Origin: Methanomassiliicoccales archaeon UBA147
GTDB taxonomy: Archaea; Thermoplasmatota; Thermoplasmata; SG8-5
Assembly: GCA_002496385.1 (NCBI GenBank)
Contig: DAJR01000025.1
Span: 63,190 to 96,200 of the forward strand
DNA length: 33,011 nucleotides
Reading direction: 5' to 3'
In this document: piece after piece, positions 1 to 9,067 of the stretch
How positions within the stretch are numbered: the first letter of the stretch is position 1
Layout of the letters: every line of letters begins with the position of its first letter
The notes under the pieces: generated by a model
What the model was told of the DNA's origin: nothing
What the model saw: only the letters and a program-made list of their open reading frames with translations
Database searches by the model: none
Translations under genes and position numbers: made by a program

Positions 1-171
1 AGCCAGCCATCCCTAGCCCCTTTATACCATTTTGTAAACAAAGCCCCTAGCCCCCGTTACAAAAAGATTTGAAAAACAGCAATCTGTGAACAAAAATCGA
101 CATCCTGCTTATCACCTTACTAATCTATCATAAATCAAAAAAGAAAGTAAAAATCAGACTGCCATGCATTT
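1..171. other. Intergenic, nothing recognised
   Basis: AT-rich stretch at the window edge. I see no convincing reading frame, RNA gene or strong palindrome. It follows the stop codon of the small minus-strand frame at 172-450 and may hold that gene's terminator, but I cannot point to a clear hairpin with a T-run. Confidence 0.3.
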
Positions 172-450
172 TCAGCACGGCAGCCTTGAAGGGGTCGCCC
201 CGTGGTATTTCACGATCGGTTCCTGAATGTGGGGCTTTTCCCACGGTATCGGGATCGGGTCGTCCCAATTCTCAGGTATCTCGCCGTCGGGCTGGCACGC
301 TATCGAGTTCTGGCCTACGGCTGAAACGCTCACGCAGACCAGAACCGCGCAGACGGCCAAAGCCGCCGCAACGGCTCCTGCTCCGCCGCGCCTCCTTCCG
401 AATGCGTTCCTTATCGCTCGCCTTATCCTTTCAGTTGGTTTCGTCAACAT
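172..450 (-). CDS. Possible small secreted or membrane-anchored protein
   Basis: A 92-residue frame. The N-terminus is strongly basic (several Arg around residues 9-21) and is followed by a hydrophobic segment at about residues 24-45 (AVAAALAVCAVLVCVSVSAV). This is the layout of a signal peptide or signal anchor. The remaining ~45 residues are polar, rich in Pro, Trp and acidic residues, and would lie outside the cell. GGTGAT lies just before the ATG, and a TATA-like CTATATGA lies about 45 nt upstream. I recognise no family. Overlapping frames on the other strand have no comparable features. It could still be a chance frame, so confidence is moderate. Confidence 0.4.
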   Translation of the reverse strand: MLTKPTERIRRAIRNAFGRRRGGAGAVAAALAVCAVLVCVSVSAVGQNSIACQPDGEIPENWDDPIPIPWEKPHIQEPIVKYHGATPSRLPC

Positions 451-579
451 TTCTTATCACCGGGTGAAATAGGCGCGGACAGGGTTCATATAGGTGGTGG
501 GCAAAATTGACCATTTAGTGAGTAAAACGGACGTTTGCACGATACCCCGGCGGTTAACATGCCCAAACCTTCCGCAAGA

Positions 580-592
580 TTTTTATATTTAT
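580..592 (+). promoter_or_regulatory. TATA-like box for the Cys-rich gene pair
   Basis: The T/A run TTTTTATATTTAT lies about 50 nt before the chosen ATG at 642, in an otherwise GC-rich context. This is the expected form of an archaeal TATA box for a transcript starting near 610-620. Inference from position and composition only. Confidence 0.45.
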
Positions 593-641
593 CCGTCAAT
601 ATACATCCTGCCCTTCGGGGTAAATGGGATTGGGATGTCGT

Positions 642-983
642 ATGTCGTGCAAGTATTACTATAGAGGTGGCCTTTGCGCCAACAGCCAGATGGACAAGCC
701 ATTCTGCGTCGGCGAGGACAAGTGCGGGTTTTTGAACGGGAAGATTTCAGCGCCGGCAGACGCGGGCCCGGGAAAGGTGGCGGCGAAGAAAGAGCTCGAG
801 TTCCCAACCCAGGTCTTCCACGATAAACCGGAAGACTCCATGAGCCAGTGGATGGGCGTCTATTGCCCACACTACCAGAGGTTCTTCTGCACGGGCGGGG
901 CTGACGGCTGCAAGTCCGGATGCTGCGCCACGGCTTCGGATTACGAGAAGAGCCTTGCAGAGCACATGGAGAAATACAAGTGA
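642..983 (+). CDS. Small cysteine-rich protein, probable metal-binding
   Basis: 113 residues beginning MSCKYYYRGGLC. Cysteines are clustered at the N-terminus (about four in the first 30 residues) and again near residues 75-95 as CPHYQRFFCTGG followed by CKSGCC. The spacing suggests zinc or iron-sulfur binding, but I do not recognise a named family. An upstream in-frame ATG at 624 exists; 642 is preferred because the Cys-rich sequence starts directly there and GGGAT precedes it. The stop codon overlaps the GTG start of the next gene, so the two are probably translated together. The downstream partner repeats the motif style (C-x5-F-x-C), suggesting paralogy or a joint function. Role unknown. 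Confidence 0.65.
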   Translation: MSCKYYYRGGLCANSQMDKPFCVGEDKCGFLNGKISAPADAGPGKVAAKKELEFPTQVFHDKPEDSMSQWMGVYCPHYQRFFCTGGADGCKSGCCATASDYEKSLAEHMEKYK

Positions 984-1186
984 GTGATGCGAACTGCAAG
1001 CACCTGGATGACGGCGGCAGATGCCAGGGCAAGTACAAGGGGTTCGGCTGCATCGGCGATAAATGCCTCGACCCGACGAAAGGGCCTGCCGGGAACAAGT
1101 GCAGGCACGGGCGGGCAGACGGATATTGTAAAAAGCACAAGAAATTCCAGTGCGAGGGCGAGGACTGCGACGATTTTCAGGTCTAA
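980..1186 (+). CDS. Small cysteine-rich protein, coupled to the upstream gene
   Basis: 68 residues with about eight cysteines, in the order NCKHLDDGGRC, GCIGDKC, NKC, GYC and FQCEGEDC. The start is a GTG at 980 inside a GTGA overlap with the previous stop, with GGAG about 8 nt upstream at 968-971. This supports translational coupling and rules out the longer frame that opens inside the upstream gene. The even spacing of Cys pairs suggests one or two metal sites. No family recognised. Its 3' end overlaps the convergent radical SAM gene by 4 nt. Confidence 0.65.
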   Translation: MSDANCKHLDDGGRCQGKYKGFGCIGDKCLDPTKGPAGNKCRHGRADGYCKKHKKFQCEGEDCDDFQV

Positions 1187-2091
1187 AATTCCGACCTTAC
1201 CCTATCCTCATATTCGACCGGCAGAACGCCGTACGCCTGGATCTTCTTAACCTTGAATCCGCGGGACAGGACCTCGGCCAGCATCTCCTTCGAGGGAACC
1301 TCGGCCCCGTCTATCCCTCCTTCCAGCGCGCCTATCTCGATGTCCAGGCGCTTCTCCAAATTGCCTTTCAGCTCCGAGCCCCTTGGCCTGAGCGCGCCGA
1401 GTATTATCTTGGTCTTCGGGAACAGCTTCCTGGCGTATGCCACTGTCTTCTCCACATCCTCTCCCGCGGGCGGCCGGATGCGCGCGAGCTTCGTGCCCTT
1501 GGTCGGCCTCAGGACTATTATCGCGATGGTGCTGGGTTTTATCTCGGTCTTGAGCAACTCCAGGGCTGTGGTCTCGCCCTTCAGCTTTCCCTCGTGCAGC
1601 CCCACGCAGACATGCGGGCAGATGTGAGGTATCCCGGCGTTCCAGAGATTGATGAACGTGTCCAGGTAATCCTCGGCCGTCGCATCTATGCCGAAGATGA
1701 GTTTAATTGTCTTCGAGTCACCCACCATCTCCATGGATGCGATGTCCACGCCGGCCTCGGCGATCTTCCTCGCCATCCTCGCGTCAACAAAGCCTGTGTG
1801 CAGTTTGATGATGAGGTCCATCTCGTGGATCTTGCGCACGGCCGGGAGCATCTTCTCGAGGTTGAGCATCTGCCCCTGTCGGTCGCATCCGCCGCTCAGA
1901 AGGACGCCCCTCGCGCCTTCCTCTTTCAGCCGGGTGCAGAGGGTCACGAGTTGATTTGGCGTTGTGGCCTGCGCCATGTCCTTCAGGTAGACCCCGCCGC
2001 AATGGCGGCAGTCCAGCGAGCAGGCTTCGCCTGAGATCGAGATGGATGGGAAGTCCGGCCAGACATTGTAGGCCCTGAATACCCGGCTCAT
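1183..2091 (-). CDS. Radical SAM enzyme
   Basis: 302 residues. Residues about 20-27 read CSLDCRHC, a C-x3-C-x2-C radical SAM cluster motif that would bind the [4Fe-4S] cluster cleaving S-adenosylmethionine. A GVLLSGGCDRQG segment matches the usual glycine-rich SAM-contact strand, followed by LIIKLHTGFVD and PHVCVGLHEG blocks typical of one archaeal radical SAM subfamily. From memory these blocks resemble the archaeal group that includes LipS-type lipoyl synthase subunits; this is a suggestion, not an identification. The start is the ATG at 2091, which overlaps the upstream TGA as ATGA, so it is translationally coupled to the membrane/zinc-ribbon gene. The longer in-frame extension would lie inside that gene and is rejected. 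Confidence 0.8.
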   Translation of the reverse strand: MSRVFRAYNVWPDFPSISISGEACSLDCRHCGGVYLKDMAQATTPNQLVTLCTRLKEEGARGVLLSGGCDRQGQMLNLEKMLPAVRKIHEMDLIIKLHTGFVDARMARKIAEAGVDIASMEMVGDSKTIKLIFGIDATAEDYLDTFINLWNAGIPHICPHVCVGLHEGKLKGETTALELLKTEIKPSTIAIIVLRPTKGTKLARIRPPAGEDVEKTVAYARKLFPKTKIILGALRPRGSELKGNLEKRLDIEIGALEGGIDGAEVPSKEMLAEVLSRGFKVKKIQAYGVLPVEYEDRVRSEF

Positions 2092-3149
2092 TTGCCGCCC
2101 TCTCGCTCCGCGGATTTTTCCGCGCTGCCGTCCTCCCCGTCGAACCTCTCCCCGCACTTCGGGCAGAAGTTGTCATCCACGCCAACTCCGGCGCCGCACT
2201 GGTCGCATGTGAAGGGCTTCTTCTCCTCAAGGGCGTCGTCCATCTTCGCGGGCACTTCGGCTGCAGCCTCTTCCTCCTTTTCCTTCAGTGCGATATCCCA
2301 GGTCTTGCGCTTCTCCTTGGCGACACTGAGCCACCAGTAGAGCAGGACGATTATCAGGAACAGCAGGCCGATGTTGCAGAACATGGATGCCGCGCCGAGC
2401 GGGATGTATGAGCTCCAGTTGTCAGTCTCCGAACCGACAAGGGGGCCGAGCGCCACTGTTGTGTTCACGCTGTTCCTCTCAGTCCCGGTGCCGAAGACCA
2501 GAGCGAACCAGTAAGAATAGATGCCTGCCTTCTCGATTGTGATGTTGTGATGGAACAGCTTACCGTCCAGGTAATCCTGGTCCGAGGGGTCGGACTCTGT
2601 CATCGCAGGTGTGCCCTCGATGCCCCATATCCCCCTGGCAAATCCCAACTGCAAGTTCGGGGTCTCGGCAAAGCTCTCGTTCGAGTAAAGGATGATACTG
2701 AATCGATACTGGGTACCGGGCTCTCCCTTGAACCTGTCCACCTTCCCGTCAGCGAGGAGGAATGCCTTGCCCCCGGCTTCATAGGTGTTGTTGTCCAGCT
2801 CTTCATATGCGGTCGTGAACCAATTGACATGGATGTCCGAAGAAACCGGGTCTCCGGGCTCGGAGGAATAGGCGTCGTGTACCACCAGCGGCCCGTTTAT
2901 GGCCCCGACGAGCAGGAACATCCCCACCCCCATGGCCAGAAGCATCCTGCCGTCCCTCCATCCGAACAGGTATGGCACGGCAAAGGTGACGCTCACGAGC
3001 CCCACCATCATCAGGTAATATCCCGCGTTCGGCTCGATGTTCATGGCCACGATGAGCAGGGCCAGGTTCAGGATGATGGCGGCAACTACCCCGATGATCT
3101 TGGCATGCCTGATTTTCTCCAGCTTTTCCAGGGGCTCGGGAAGTTTCAT
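2088..3149 (-). CDS. Multi-pass membrane protein with C-terminal zinc ribbon
   Basis: 353 residues from the ATG at 3149. Three hydrophobic helices lie in the first ~110 residues. A polar ~180-residue domain with several Asn-x-Ser/Thr sites follows and is probably extracytoplasmic. A fourth membrane helix (about IGLLFLIIVLLYWWLSVA) leads to a charged Lys/Glu-rich linker. The C-terminus carries two CxxC knuckles (CDQCG and CPKCG, 14 residues between them), a zinc ribbon facing the cytoplasm. An upstream in-frame ATG at 3230 is less likely, because a TATA-like TATAATATC lies just before 3149. The 3' end is fused by ATGA overlap to the radical SAM gene. Function unknown; zinc ribbons on small archaeal membrane proteins usually mediate protein contacts. 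Confidence 0.7.
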   Translation of the reverse strand: MKLPEPLEKLEKIRHAKIIGVVAAIILNLALLIVAMNIEPNAGYYLMMVGLVSVTFAVPYLFGWRDGRMLLAMGVGMFLLVGAINGPLVVHDAYSSEPGDPVSSDIHVNWFTTAYEELDNNTYEAGGKAFLLADGKVDRFKGEPGTQYRFSIILYSNESFAETPNLQLGFARGIWGIEGTPAMTESDPSDQDYLDGKLFHHNITIEKAGIYSYWFALVFGTGTERNSVNTTVALGPLVGSETDNWSSYIPLGAASMFCNIGLLFLIIVLLYWWLSVAKEKRKTWDIALKEKEEEAAAEVPAKMDDALEEKKPFTCDQCGAGVGVDDNFCPKCGERFDGEDGSAEKSAEREGGK

Positions 3150-3262
3150 CACGGCAAATATGCCATTCCCGATATTATAGTTTCGCCGGGACTGTGCCCA
3201 GCCCAGATACATTCGCCCACCCTCCCTCAACCCTTAAGTAACCCCAATCCGATTTACCCCGG

Positions 3263-4279
3263 ATGATGCGAGGGCTCAACGCAGCGGAGATAGGGAACGT
3301 CATAGACCAGATGGCTGCAGACAGGGACGGGGCGAAGCCCATTGCCTCCGACCCGGGGTTCATAGATGTCGGGGGGACTGTCGACCCGAAAGGTTTCTGC
3401 CCGTTCGACAGGGCGGGCGAATGCGCTATGACCGCAGTTGACGGAGGCAGCGCCGTGCTTCTTGACGGTGGCTCATTCCTCATAGCAGCGGTAAGGGTTG
3501 GGAGCGCCAGCTACAGGGACAGGGAGTACCTTGCACATTCCGAGCCGGAGTTCCACCTCCTGCACCTTTCGGCCGGCGACCTTGAGGACGCATATTCCAT
3601 ATTCTTCGGCAAGACTGTCGGGGGTGAACCGCCGGACTCTCCCCGGGGGCTTGACGAAGCTGCGGGAAGGATCAGGACACTCCTCGAATGGAAGGCTGTC
3701 GAAAACGTCGTCAGAGATGCAGAACCAGGCACCATAACGGCCTTCGACGGCGCCCTGTGGGCAGGAATCCGGGGCATCGGCCCCATGCTGTCCCGGATTG
3801 TCGAATCCGCCCGGAAGAAAGACGTGGAGCTCTGCGGAATCAGCAAGAGAAGCATGCTCACGCAGCACTCCAGGCCGCTGATACCTGCAGTCCAGATAGC
3901 GGGCGACGGGGCACTTCCGGACAGGGCATGGCATTACCCACTTCAAATCTCAGGATATGGGGAAAAGCTCTTCGGGGAAGTGCATGTGGCCAAGTTCCAC
4001 CCCCAATCCAGATACGTGTTCAGGGCCGACCTCAGCCTGCCGGATGGCACGCCCCCGGCAACGGCACTGGGCAAACTCGCCTACCATGCCAATGATCCGG
4101 CCTATGTGGGTTACCCCTACCCGCTGGCAAGGGTGCACAACGATGTCGCGTTCTCGAGGTCGGAGGTGGAGGATCTCCGCAGCCTGCTGAGGTCGGAAGC
4201 GCTCCGCAAGGGCATGGACCCAAAGGAATGGCAGCTCACGTTCCAGGATTTCCACGATGTTCTGGACAAGGGAAGGTGA
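3263..4279 (+). CDS. nurA: NurA 5'-3' nuclease
   Basis: 338 residues. The NurA family is a 5'-3' exonuclease and ssDNA endonuclease that works with the HerA translocase to resect double-strand-break ends. Visible family marks are the VDGGS segment around Asp60, which supplies a metal-binding acidic residue, the following hydrophobic strand (AVLLDGG then FLIAAVRVG), and the C-terminal YPYPLARVHNDVAF block that carries further conserved Asp/His positions. Length is in the family range. ATGs at 3263 and 3266 are both possible; a TTAAGTAA element about 28 nt upstream would give a near-leaderless transcript. It is first in the nurA-herA-mre11-rad50 operon, only 4 nt before herA. Confidence 0.9.
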   Translation: MMRGLNAAEIGNVIDQMAADRDGAKPIASDPGFIDVGGTVDPKGFCPFDRAGECAMTAVDGGSAVLLDGGSFLIAAVRVGSASYRDREYLAHSEPEFHLLHLSAGDLEDAYSIFFGKTVGGEPPDSPRGLDEAAGRIRTLLEWKAVENVVRDAEPGTITAFDGALWAGIRGIGPMLSRIVESARKKDVELCGISKRSMLTQHSRPLIPAVQIAGDGALPDRAWHYPLQISGYGEKLFGEVHVAKFHPQSRYVFRADLSLPDGTPPATALGKLAYHANDPAYVGYPYPLARVHNDVAFSRSEVEDLRSLLRSEALRKGMDPKEWQLTFQDFHDVLDKGR

Positions 4280-4283
4280 TTGA

Positions 4284-5858
4284 ATGGCGAAGGACGAGAT
4301 AGGTACCGACGTAAGCCTCGGCAGGATAACCGGCAGGGATGTGACAGAGATTGTTTTCCGGGCTTACAGGAACCGGGACATATTCCTCGGCGAGATGCTC
4401 ATCGGGGAGTGCGCGGAGGGTCGCAGGCGCTTCATCCTGAGGGTCATCAACATAATGCACGGCAGCGAGGCCAGCGAGGCAGGCTGGGCTCCGAAGACCG
4501 CTGGCGCGTTCATGGACGGCGACGCCAGGGAGGAGGAGTACCATGTGTACGATGCGGACCGCCGGCTGTACAACCATGTGGTATGCGCGCCGCTGGGCTA
4601 TCTCCTGGGCGAGGGCGACGATGCAGAGTTCCGCAGCCCCAAGACCATCCCCACCCATTTCTCGAGAGTGAGGAGGGCAAGCGACAGGGACTACAGGTTC
4701 CTTGAACGATACCTGGGGGATGTGAAGCTGGGAAGCCTCCGCAGCGGCGAGCATGTGATACCCAGCGTCCCTGTCGGCATTGATTCAGGTGTAATCTGCC
4801 AGCACATGGGCGTGTTCGCGACCACAGGCATGGGGAAGAGCAACCTGATGAAGCGGATGGCCGGCGCGATAATGGAGAGCGGCAAGGCCGGGCTCCTGAT
4901 ACTGGACCCGCACGGCGAGTACATCGACGGCGGCAAGGACGGTTTGAAGGGGCTGGTCCACCACCCGAAGGCCGGCACCAACCTCGACATCTTCGTGACC
5001 AGGGAGGTAGCCGCCAATGCGAGCGACATCAGGATTTCCACATCCGAGATAAAGGTCCAGGACATGCAGAACCTCTGGCAGTTCAGCGACCCCCAGGTCG
5101 AGCTGCTAAATGCGGTCTGGTCCAGGGAAAGGGACGGCTGGCTGGACTATCTCATGGACAACGACACCCAGACGATATTTCAAGCTTTCAACGAGCAGTT
5201 CCACGAAGGTAGCATCGGCGTCGTCGGAAGGCGGGCTGCGGTCCTGGCCAGTTCGCCGTTCGTGACGCGCGACGGCAGGATATCGATTACCAAGACTATA
5301 GTGGAGAAGCTTCACCAGGGCAAGGTCGTCCTCGTGGACCTCTCGGGGGCATCCGAGCGGGAGGAGCTTCTCATAAGCAGCGTGCTGGCCAGGGCCGTAT
5401 TCCAGGAGAACTCGCGCCTGTTCAGGGACAAGGCTGCGTTCAAGTCCATACCGCCGTGCCTCATCGCGCTGGAGGAGGCCCAGAGGGTGTTCGAGCGCGC
5501 CCAGGGCGGCATCTTCCCCCAGATTGCGCGGGAGGGGAGGAAGTTTAAAACGGGACTCTGTGCCATCAGCCAGCAGCCGAAACTCATCGACACCGAGGTC
5601 ATATCCCAGTTCAACACCCTCGTGATACTGGGGCTTGCAGACCGCCAGGACAGGGAGAGGCTGGCAGGCTCCGCGAGGCAGGACATCTCACGGCTTGATT
5701 ACGAGATACAGACACTGATGACCGGCGAAGGCCTGGTCACGGGGCCGAACACGCCGTTCGCGCTACCTCTGAAAGTCGACCTCTACGAGACTTACCTGGC
5801 AGGCATGGCAGGCAAACCCGAGAGGAAAAGGAAATCCGCTGACAAGGGTTTCTTCTAG
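4284..5858 (+). CDS. herA: HerA hexameric DNA translocase
   Basis: 524 residues. HerA is a hexameric FtsK/VirB4-type ATPase that pumps DNA into the NurA dimer during end resection. The N-terminal ~130 residues form the HAS barrel domain. Walker A is TTGMGKSN around residues 180-187, Walker B is LLILDPHGEY with Asp208, and a downstream LEEAQRVFE contains conserved acidic residues. The C-terminal tail is Lys/Arg-rich. The start ATG lies 4 nt after the nurA stop. The next gene, mre11, starts 9 nt after its stop behind a good AGGAGG. The operon order nurA-herA-mre11-rad50 is a known archaeal arrangement. Confidence 0.93.
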   Translation: MAKDEIGTDVSLGRITGRDVTEIVFRAYRNRDIFLGEMLIGECAEGRRRFILRVINIMHGSEASEAGWAPKTAGAFMDGDAREEEYHVYDADRRLYNHVVCAPLGYLLGEGDDAEFRSPKTIPTHFSRVRRASDRDYRFLERYLGDVKLGSLRSGEHVIPSVPVGIDSGVICQHMGVFATTGMGKSNLMKRMAGAIMESGKAGLLILDPHGEYIDGGKDGLKGLVHHPKAGTNLDIFVTREVAANASDIRISTSEIKVQDMQNLWQFSDPQVELLNAVWSRERDGWLDYLMDNDTQTIFQAFNEQFHEGSIGVVGRRAAVLASSPFVTRDGRISITKTIVEKLHQGKVVLVDLSGASEREELLISSVLARAVFQENSRLFRDKAAFKSIPPCLIALEEAQRVFERAQGGIFPQIAREGRKFKTGLCAISQQPKLIDTEVISQFNTLVILGLADRQDRERLAGSARQDISRLDYEIQTLMTGEGLVTGPNTPFALPLKVDLYETYLAGMAGKPERKRKSADKGFF

Positions 5859-5867
5859 GAGGCATGG

Positions 5868-6983
5868 ATGAGGATATTCCATCTGGCTGACACACACATA
5901 GGCTATTCGGCCTACAACGCGCTTGACCCGGACGGGCACAACCAGCGCGAGACAGATGTCTGCGACGCGTTCGGGCGGATAGTCGGGTTGGCCGTGAAGG
6001 AGTCCCCGGACCTCGTGCTTCATTCGGGAGACCTCTTTGACACGGTGAGGCCGAGCAACCGCGCCATCTCGTTCGTCATGGGCCAGCTTCTCAAGCTGTC
6101 CGAAGCAGGCATCCCGACTGTGATAATCTCGGGGAATCACTCCACGCCCAGGCTCAGGGAGACGGGCAGCGTGTTCAGGGTGTTCGAGCATCTCAAGGGG
6201 ATAAATCTCGCATATTCCGGGAACCTCGAGAGGTTCGAGTTCGGCGACCTGCTGGTCCAGGCACTCCCCCATTCCGCGGACAAGGAACTGTTCGACAGCG
6301 AGCTGGATTCGCTGCGGCCGGATAAGAATTTTAGCCGCAACATCGCGATGCTTCACGCAGGAGTCGCCGGCCTGGGCGTGTTCAGGATGAACGAGTTCAA
6401 CGAGCTCCTCGCGAACGGGAACCAGCTGGAAAGGGGCTTCGACTATGTCGCGCTGGGGCATTTCCATGAACATTGCAAAGCCACAGGCTCGGCTGTTTAT
6501 TCCGGCTCGACCGAGAGGCTGGGCTTCGGAGAGGCGGGCCAGCCCAAGGGATTCGTGGAGCTGGAACCGGAGTCCGGAAAGTGGAAATTCCGGGAAATCG
6601 GGACAAGGCCGATGCTCGACCTGCCAGTGATTGACTGCACTGGCCTCCAGGCCAGGGACATCCAGATCGGGGTCATGTCCGCCCTGAACTCGAGGGAGCT
6701 GGAAGGCGCTATAGTGCGTCAGCGCCTGAAGAACGCCGACAGGAAGCAGATGAGCCTGGTGGACACCCAGGCGATAAGGAAGGCCGCATCCGACGCGCTG
6801 CATTTCGAGCTGAGGCCCCAGACTGTCGAGGCGGGCCAGAAGATAGCGAGCAGCGACACTGCCTTCGATTCCCTGGAGAGAGAATTCGTTTCATACCTGG
6901 CAAAGGCAGACCTCGCAGGGCTTGACCCGGGGGAACTGGAGAGGGCGGGCCTGGAATACCTGGAAGCGGGAGGCCGTGAATGA
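5868..6983 (+). CDS. mre11: Mre11 double-strand-break repair nuclease
   Basis: 371 residues. Mre11 is a manganese-dependent 3'-5' exonuclease and endonuclease acting in the Mre11-Rad50 complex. The calcineurin-type metallophosphoesterase motifs occur in order: ADTHIGY (Asp8, His10), HSGDLFD, SGNHS, MLHAG and LGHFHEH. Spacing and length fit archaeal Mre11. The ribosome site AGGAGG is 5 nt before the ATG. The 3' end overlaps rad50 as ATGA, so the two subunits are translationally coupled. The C-terminal ~100 residues, predicted capping and Rad50-binding region, are less conserved. Confidence 0.93.
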   Translation: MRIFHLADTHIGYSAYNALDPDGHNQRETDVCDAFGRIVGLAVKESPDLVLHSGDLFDTVRPSNRAISFVMGQLLKLSEAGIPTVIISGNHSTPRLRETGSVFRVFEHLKGINLAYSGNLERFEFGDLLVQALPHSADKELFDSELDSLRPDKNFSRNIAMLHAGVAGLGVFRMNEFNELLANGNQLERGFDYVALGHFHEHCKATGSAVYSGSTERLGFGEAGQPKGFVELEPESGKWKFREIGTRPMLDLPVIDCTGLQARDIQIGVMSALNSRELEGAIVRQRLKNADRKQMSLVDTQAIRKAASDALHFELRPQTVEAGQKIASSDTAFDSLEREFVSYLAKADLAGLDPGELERAGLEYLEAGGRE

Positions 6984-9067
6984 GGCTGAGGACCATCAGC
7001 ATCAGGAATTACCGGCGCTACAAATCAGCGGAGCTGGAACTTCCCGACGGCATGATATCCATTGTCGGCCCGAACGGCTCTGGGAAATCCACCCTGCTCG
7101 AGGCTTTCGCATGGGCGCTGTTCGGCAACCAGGCCGAGATAGTGAGGACGGGCAAGGAGAGCATCAAGCGCCAGGGTGCCGCGCACACAGACCCGTGCTC
7201 GGTGAGGATAGAGTTCGACTTCGAGGACACTGGCTATGTCGTCGAGAGGACGATGAAGGGCAAGAACCTCACAATGTCCGCGGAGATGTTTGCCGGGAAT
7301 TCCCTGATGGCGAAGGGCACGGACGATGTCTCGGAGGCACTGGTGAAGCTCTTCGGCATGGACCATAAATCATTTTTCATATCGGTCTTCGCACGCCAGA
7401 CCGAGCTGAATGCGCTTACATCGCAGCCAAAGGGGGACAGGAAGAAACTGGTCCTGCGGCTGCTGGACATCGAGAATGTCGATGAGGCGATAAAGCGCAT
7501 CCGTGAAGACATCAGGCTGGCCAAGGAGACAATAAAGACTGCCAGGGCGGAGCTTACCGCCCCGGACGGCTCCCCCGCGATCGGGAAGCTGGAAGCCGAC
7601 CTGGGAGCCCTCTCGGTTCTGGGGAAGAGGCTGGCGAAGGACGGCGCGAAGAAGCAGGAAGACATCAGGGCACTGGAAAACATCCAGGCCAAGCTGGGGA
7701 AGGAGATGGCAAGCCTCGAATCAAAGGCCAGGGAGAAAGCGAAGCTAGACGCCGCGCTGGCATCCCTGAGGAAAGAATCCGCCTCTCTGGAAACCCAGAG
7801 GGATGAACTTACGGAGGAGCTATCCGGTCTTGCCCAGGCCGAAGAGGAATTCGCGCGCCAGGAACCCAAGGCGGGCAAGACGGCCGAGGAGCTCGAGTCA
7901 ATCCTCGCGAAGAAGAAAGAATCACTGGCGGAGCGCGACGCGGTCCGTTCGGAGATGGCAGGCAACAGGGCAGGCTCCAGGCAGCTCGAGAAAGAGATCA
8001 AGGAGACCAGGTCAAGCATGGATGACATCGCAGGCATGGGCCCGGAGAGCGACTGCCCGACCTGCAGGCGCAAGCTCGGGGAGGCTTATGAGAAGCTGCT
8101 TGCGGAATTCGAGGGCCAGATAAAAGAAAAGCAGAGAAAATTGAAATTGCTCGAGAAGGAATTCTCCGCATTGGAAATAAGGCTGAAGGATTGCGAGGGA
8201 AAATCCGAGGCCCTGGAAAAGCAGGAGGCGAGGCTGCGCGAGAAGAAGACGAAGTTCGAAAAGCTGAGGTTCCAGATGGAACATGCCTCGAAGCTGAGGG
8301 CCAAACTCGATGATGCCGCGAGGAAGCTTGACGCCTCCAAAGAGGAGTTCGAGAAAGCCAGGCAGAAGTCGGAAGTCCTGGATTTCGACGAGAAAGCCTA
8401 TGCAGTGTCAAGGAAAGCCCTCGACGAGACCGCGGCCGAGATGAAGTCAGCCAATCGCGACCTTCTGCATCTGACCACGGAACTGGCCAGGAACGAGGAG
8501 AGGCTGAAGGCCTCCCAGGCCAACCTGGAGCGCCTGAAGGACATAGAGCACAAGAATGCGGGCCAGGAGACCATGATTACCCTGCTGATGAGCCTCGAGA
8601 CGGTGATGGGCGATTTCCGGACGCATCTCATCGCGAGAATAAGGCCGGCGCTTGCCAGTGCCTCTAGCGAGTTGCTGGGCGTGCTCACCGACGGCCGGTA
8701 CAGCGAACTACAGCTGGACGAGGATTACGAGATATCCATCGTGGACTCGGGAGAACCGCACGGGCTGGAGCGCTTTTCGGGCGGGGAGAAGGACCTGGCG
8801 AACCTGTGTCTCCGCCTTGCCATATCCGAGATCATCGCCACCAGGCACGGCACGAACAGCTTCGACCTCATCGTCCTGGACGAGATATTCGGCAGCCAGG
8901 ATGCCAGCAGGAAGAGGACCCTCCTCTCGACGCTGAACGGCCTCAGCAACAGATTTAAACAGATATTCCTGATAACCCATGTCGAGGATGTGAAAGAGCT
9001 GATGGGCAATGTGATCCAGGTGACGGAGAACCCGGACGGCACAAGCTCGGCGAGGGTGAGCCAGTGA
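6980..9067 (+). CDS. rad50: Rad50 SMC-like ATPase (short form)
   Basis: 695 residues, clearly shorter than the roughly 850-900 usual for archaeal Rad50. The N-terminal lobe has Walker A GPNGSGKST at about residues 30-38. Long Lys/Glu/Ala-rich coiled coils follow. The zinc hook is CPTC (Cys359, Cys362). The C-terminal lobe has the signature FSGGEKDLANLCLRLA and Walker B FDLIVLDEIFGSQD. All catalytic motifs are intact, so the gene looks functional; the shortening lies in the coiled-coil arms. It overlaps mre11 (ATGA) and the downstream Nudix gene (GTGA). Confidence 0.93.
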   Translation: MRLRTISIRNYRRYKSAELELPDGMISIVGPNGSGKSTLLEAFAWALFGNQAEIVRTGKESIKRQGAAHTDPCSVRIEFDFEDTGYVVERTMKGKNLTMSAEMFAGNSLMAKGTDDVSEALVKLFGMDHKSFFISVFARQTELNALTSQPKGDRKKLVLRLLDIENVDEAIKRIREDIRLAKETIKTARAELTAPDGSPAIGKLEADLGALSVLGKRLAKDGAKKQEDIRALENIQAKLGKEMASLESKAREKAKLDAALASLRKESASLETQRDELTEELSGLAQAEEEFARQEPKAGKTAEELESILAKKKESLAERDAVRSEMAGNRAGSRQLEKEIKETRSSMDDIAGMGPESDCPTCRRKLGEAYEKLLAEFEGQIKEKQRKLKLLEKEFSALEIRLKDCEGKSEALEKQEARLREKKTKFEKLRFQMEHASKLRAKLDDAARKLDASKEEFEKARQKSEVLDFDEKAYAVSRKALDETAAEMKSANRDLLHLTTELARNEERLKASQANLERLKDIEHKNAGQETMITLLMSLETVMGDFRTHLIARIRPALASASSELLGVLTDGRYSELQLDEDYEISIVDSGEPHGLERFSGGEKDLANLCLRLAISEIIATRHGTNSFDLIVLDEIFGSQDASRKRTLLSTLNGLSNRFKQIFLITHVEDVKELMGNVIQVTENPDGTSSARVSQ

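Noticed and set aside
535..735. Plus-strand 66-codon frame
   Set aside because: Spans the promoter region and overlaps the Cys-rich gene out of frame; no supporting features.
1150..2034. Plus-strand 294-codon frame
   Set aside because: Shadow of the radical SAM gene on the opposite strand, which has the intact C-x3-C-x2-C motif and a coupled start.
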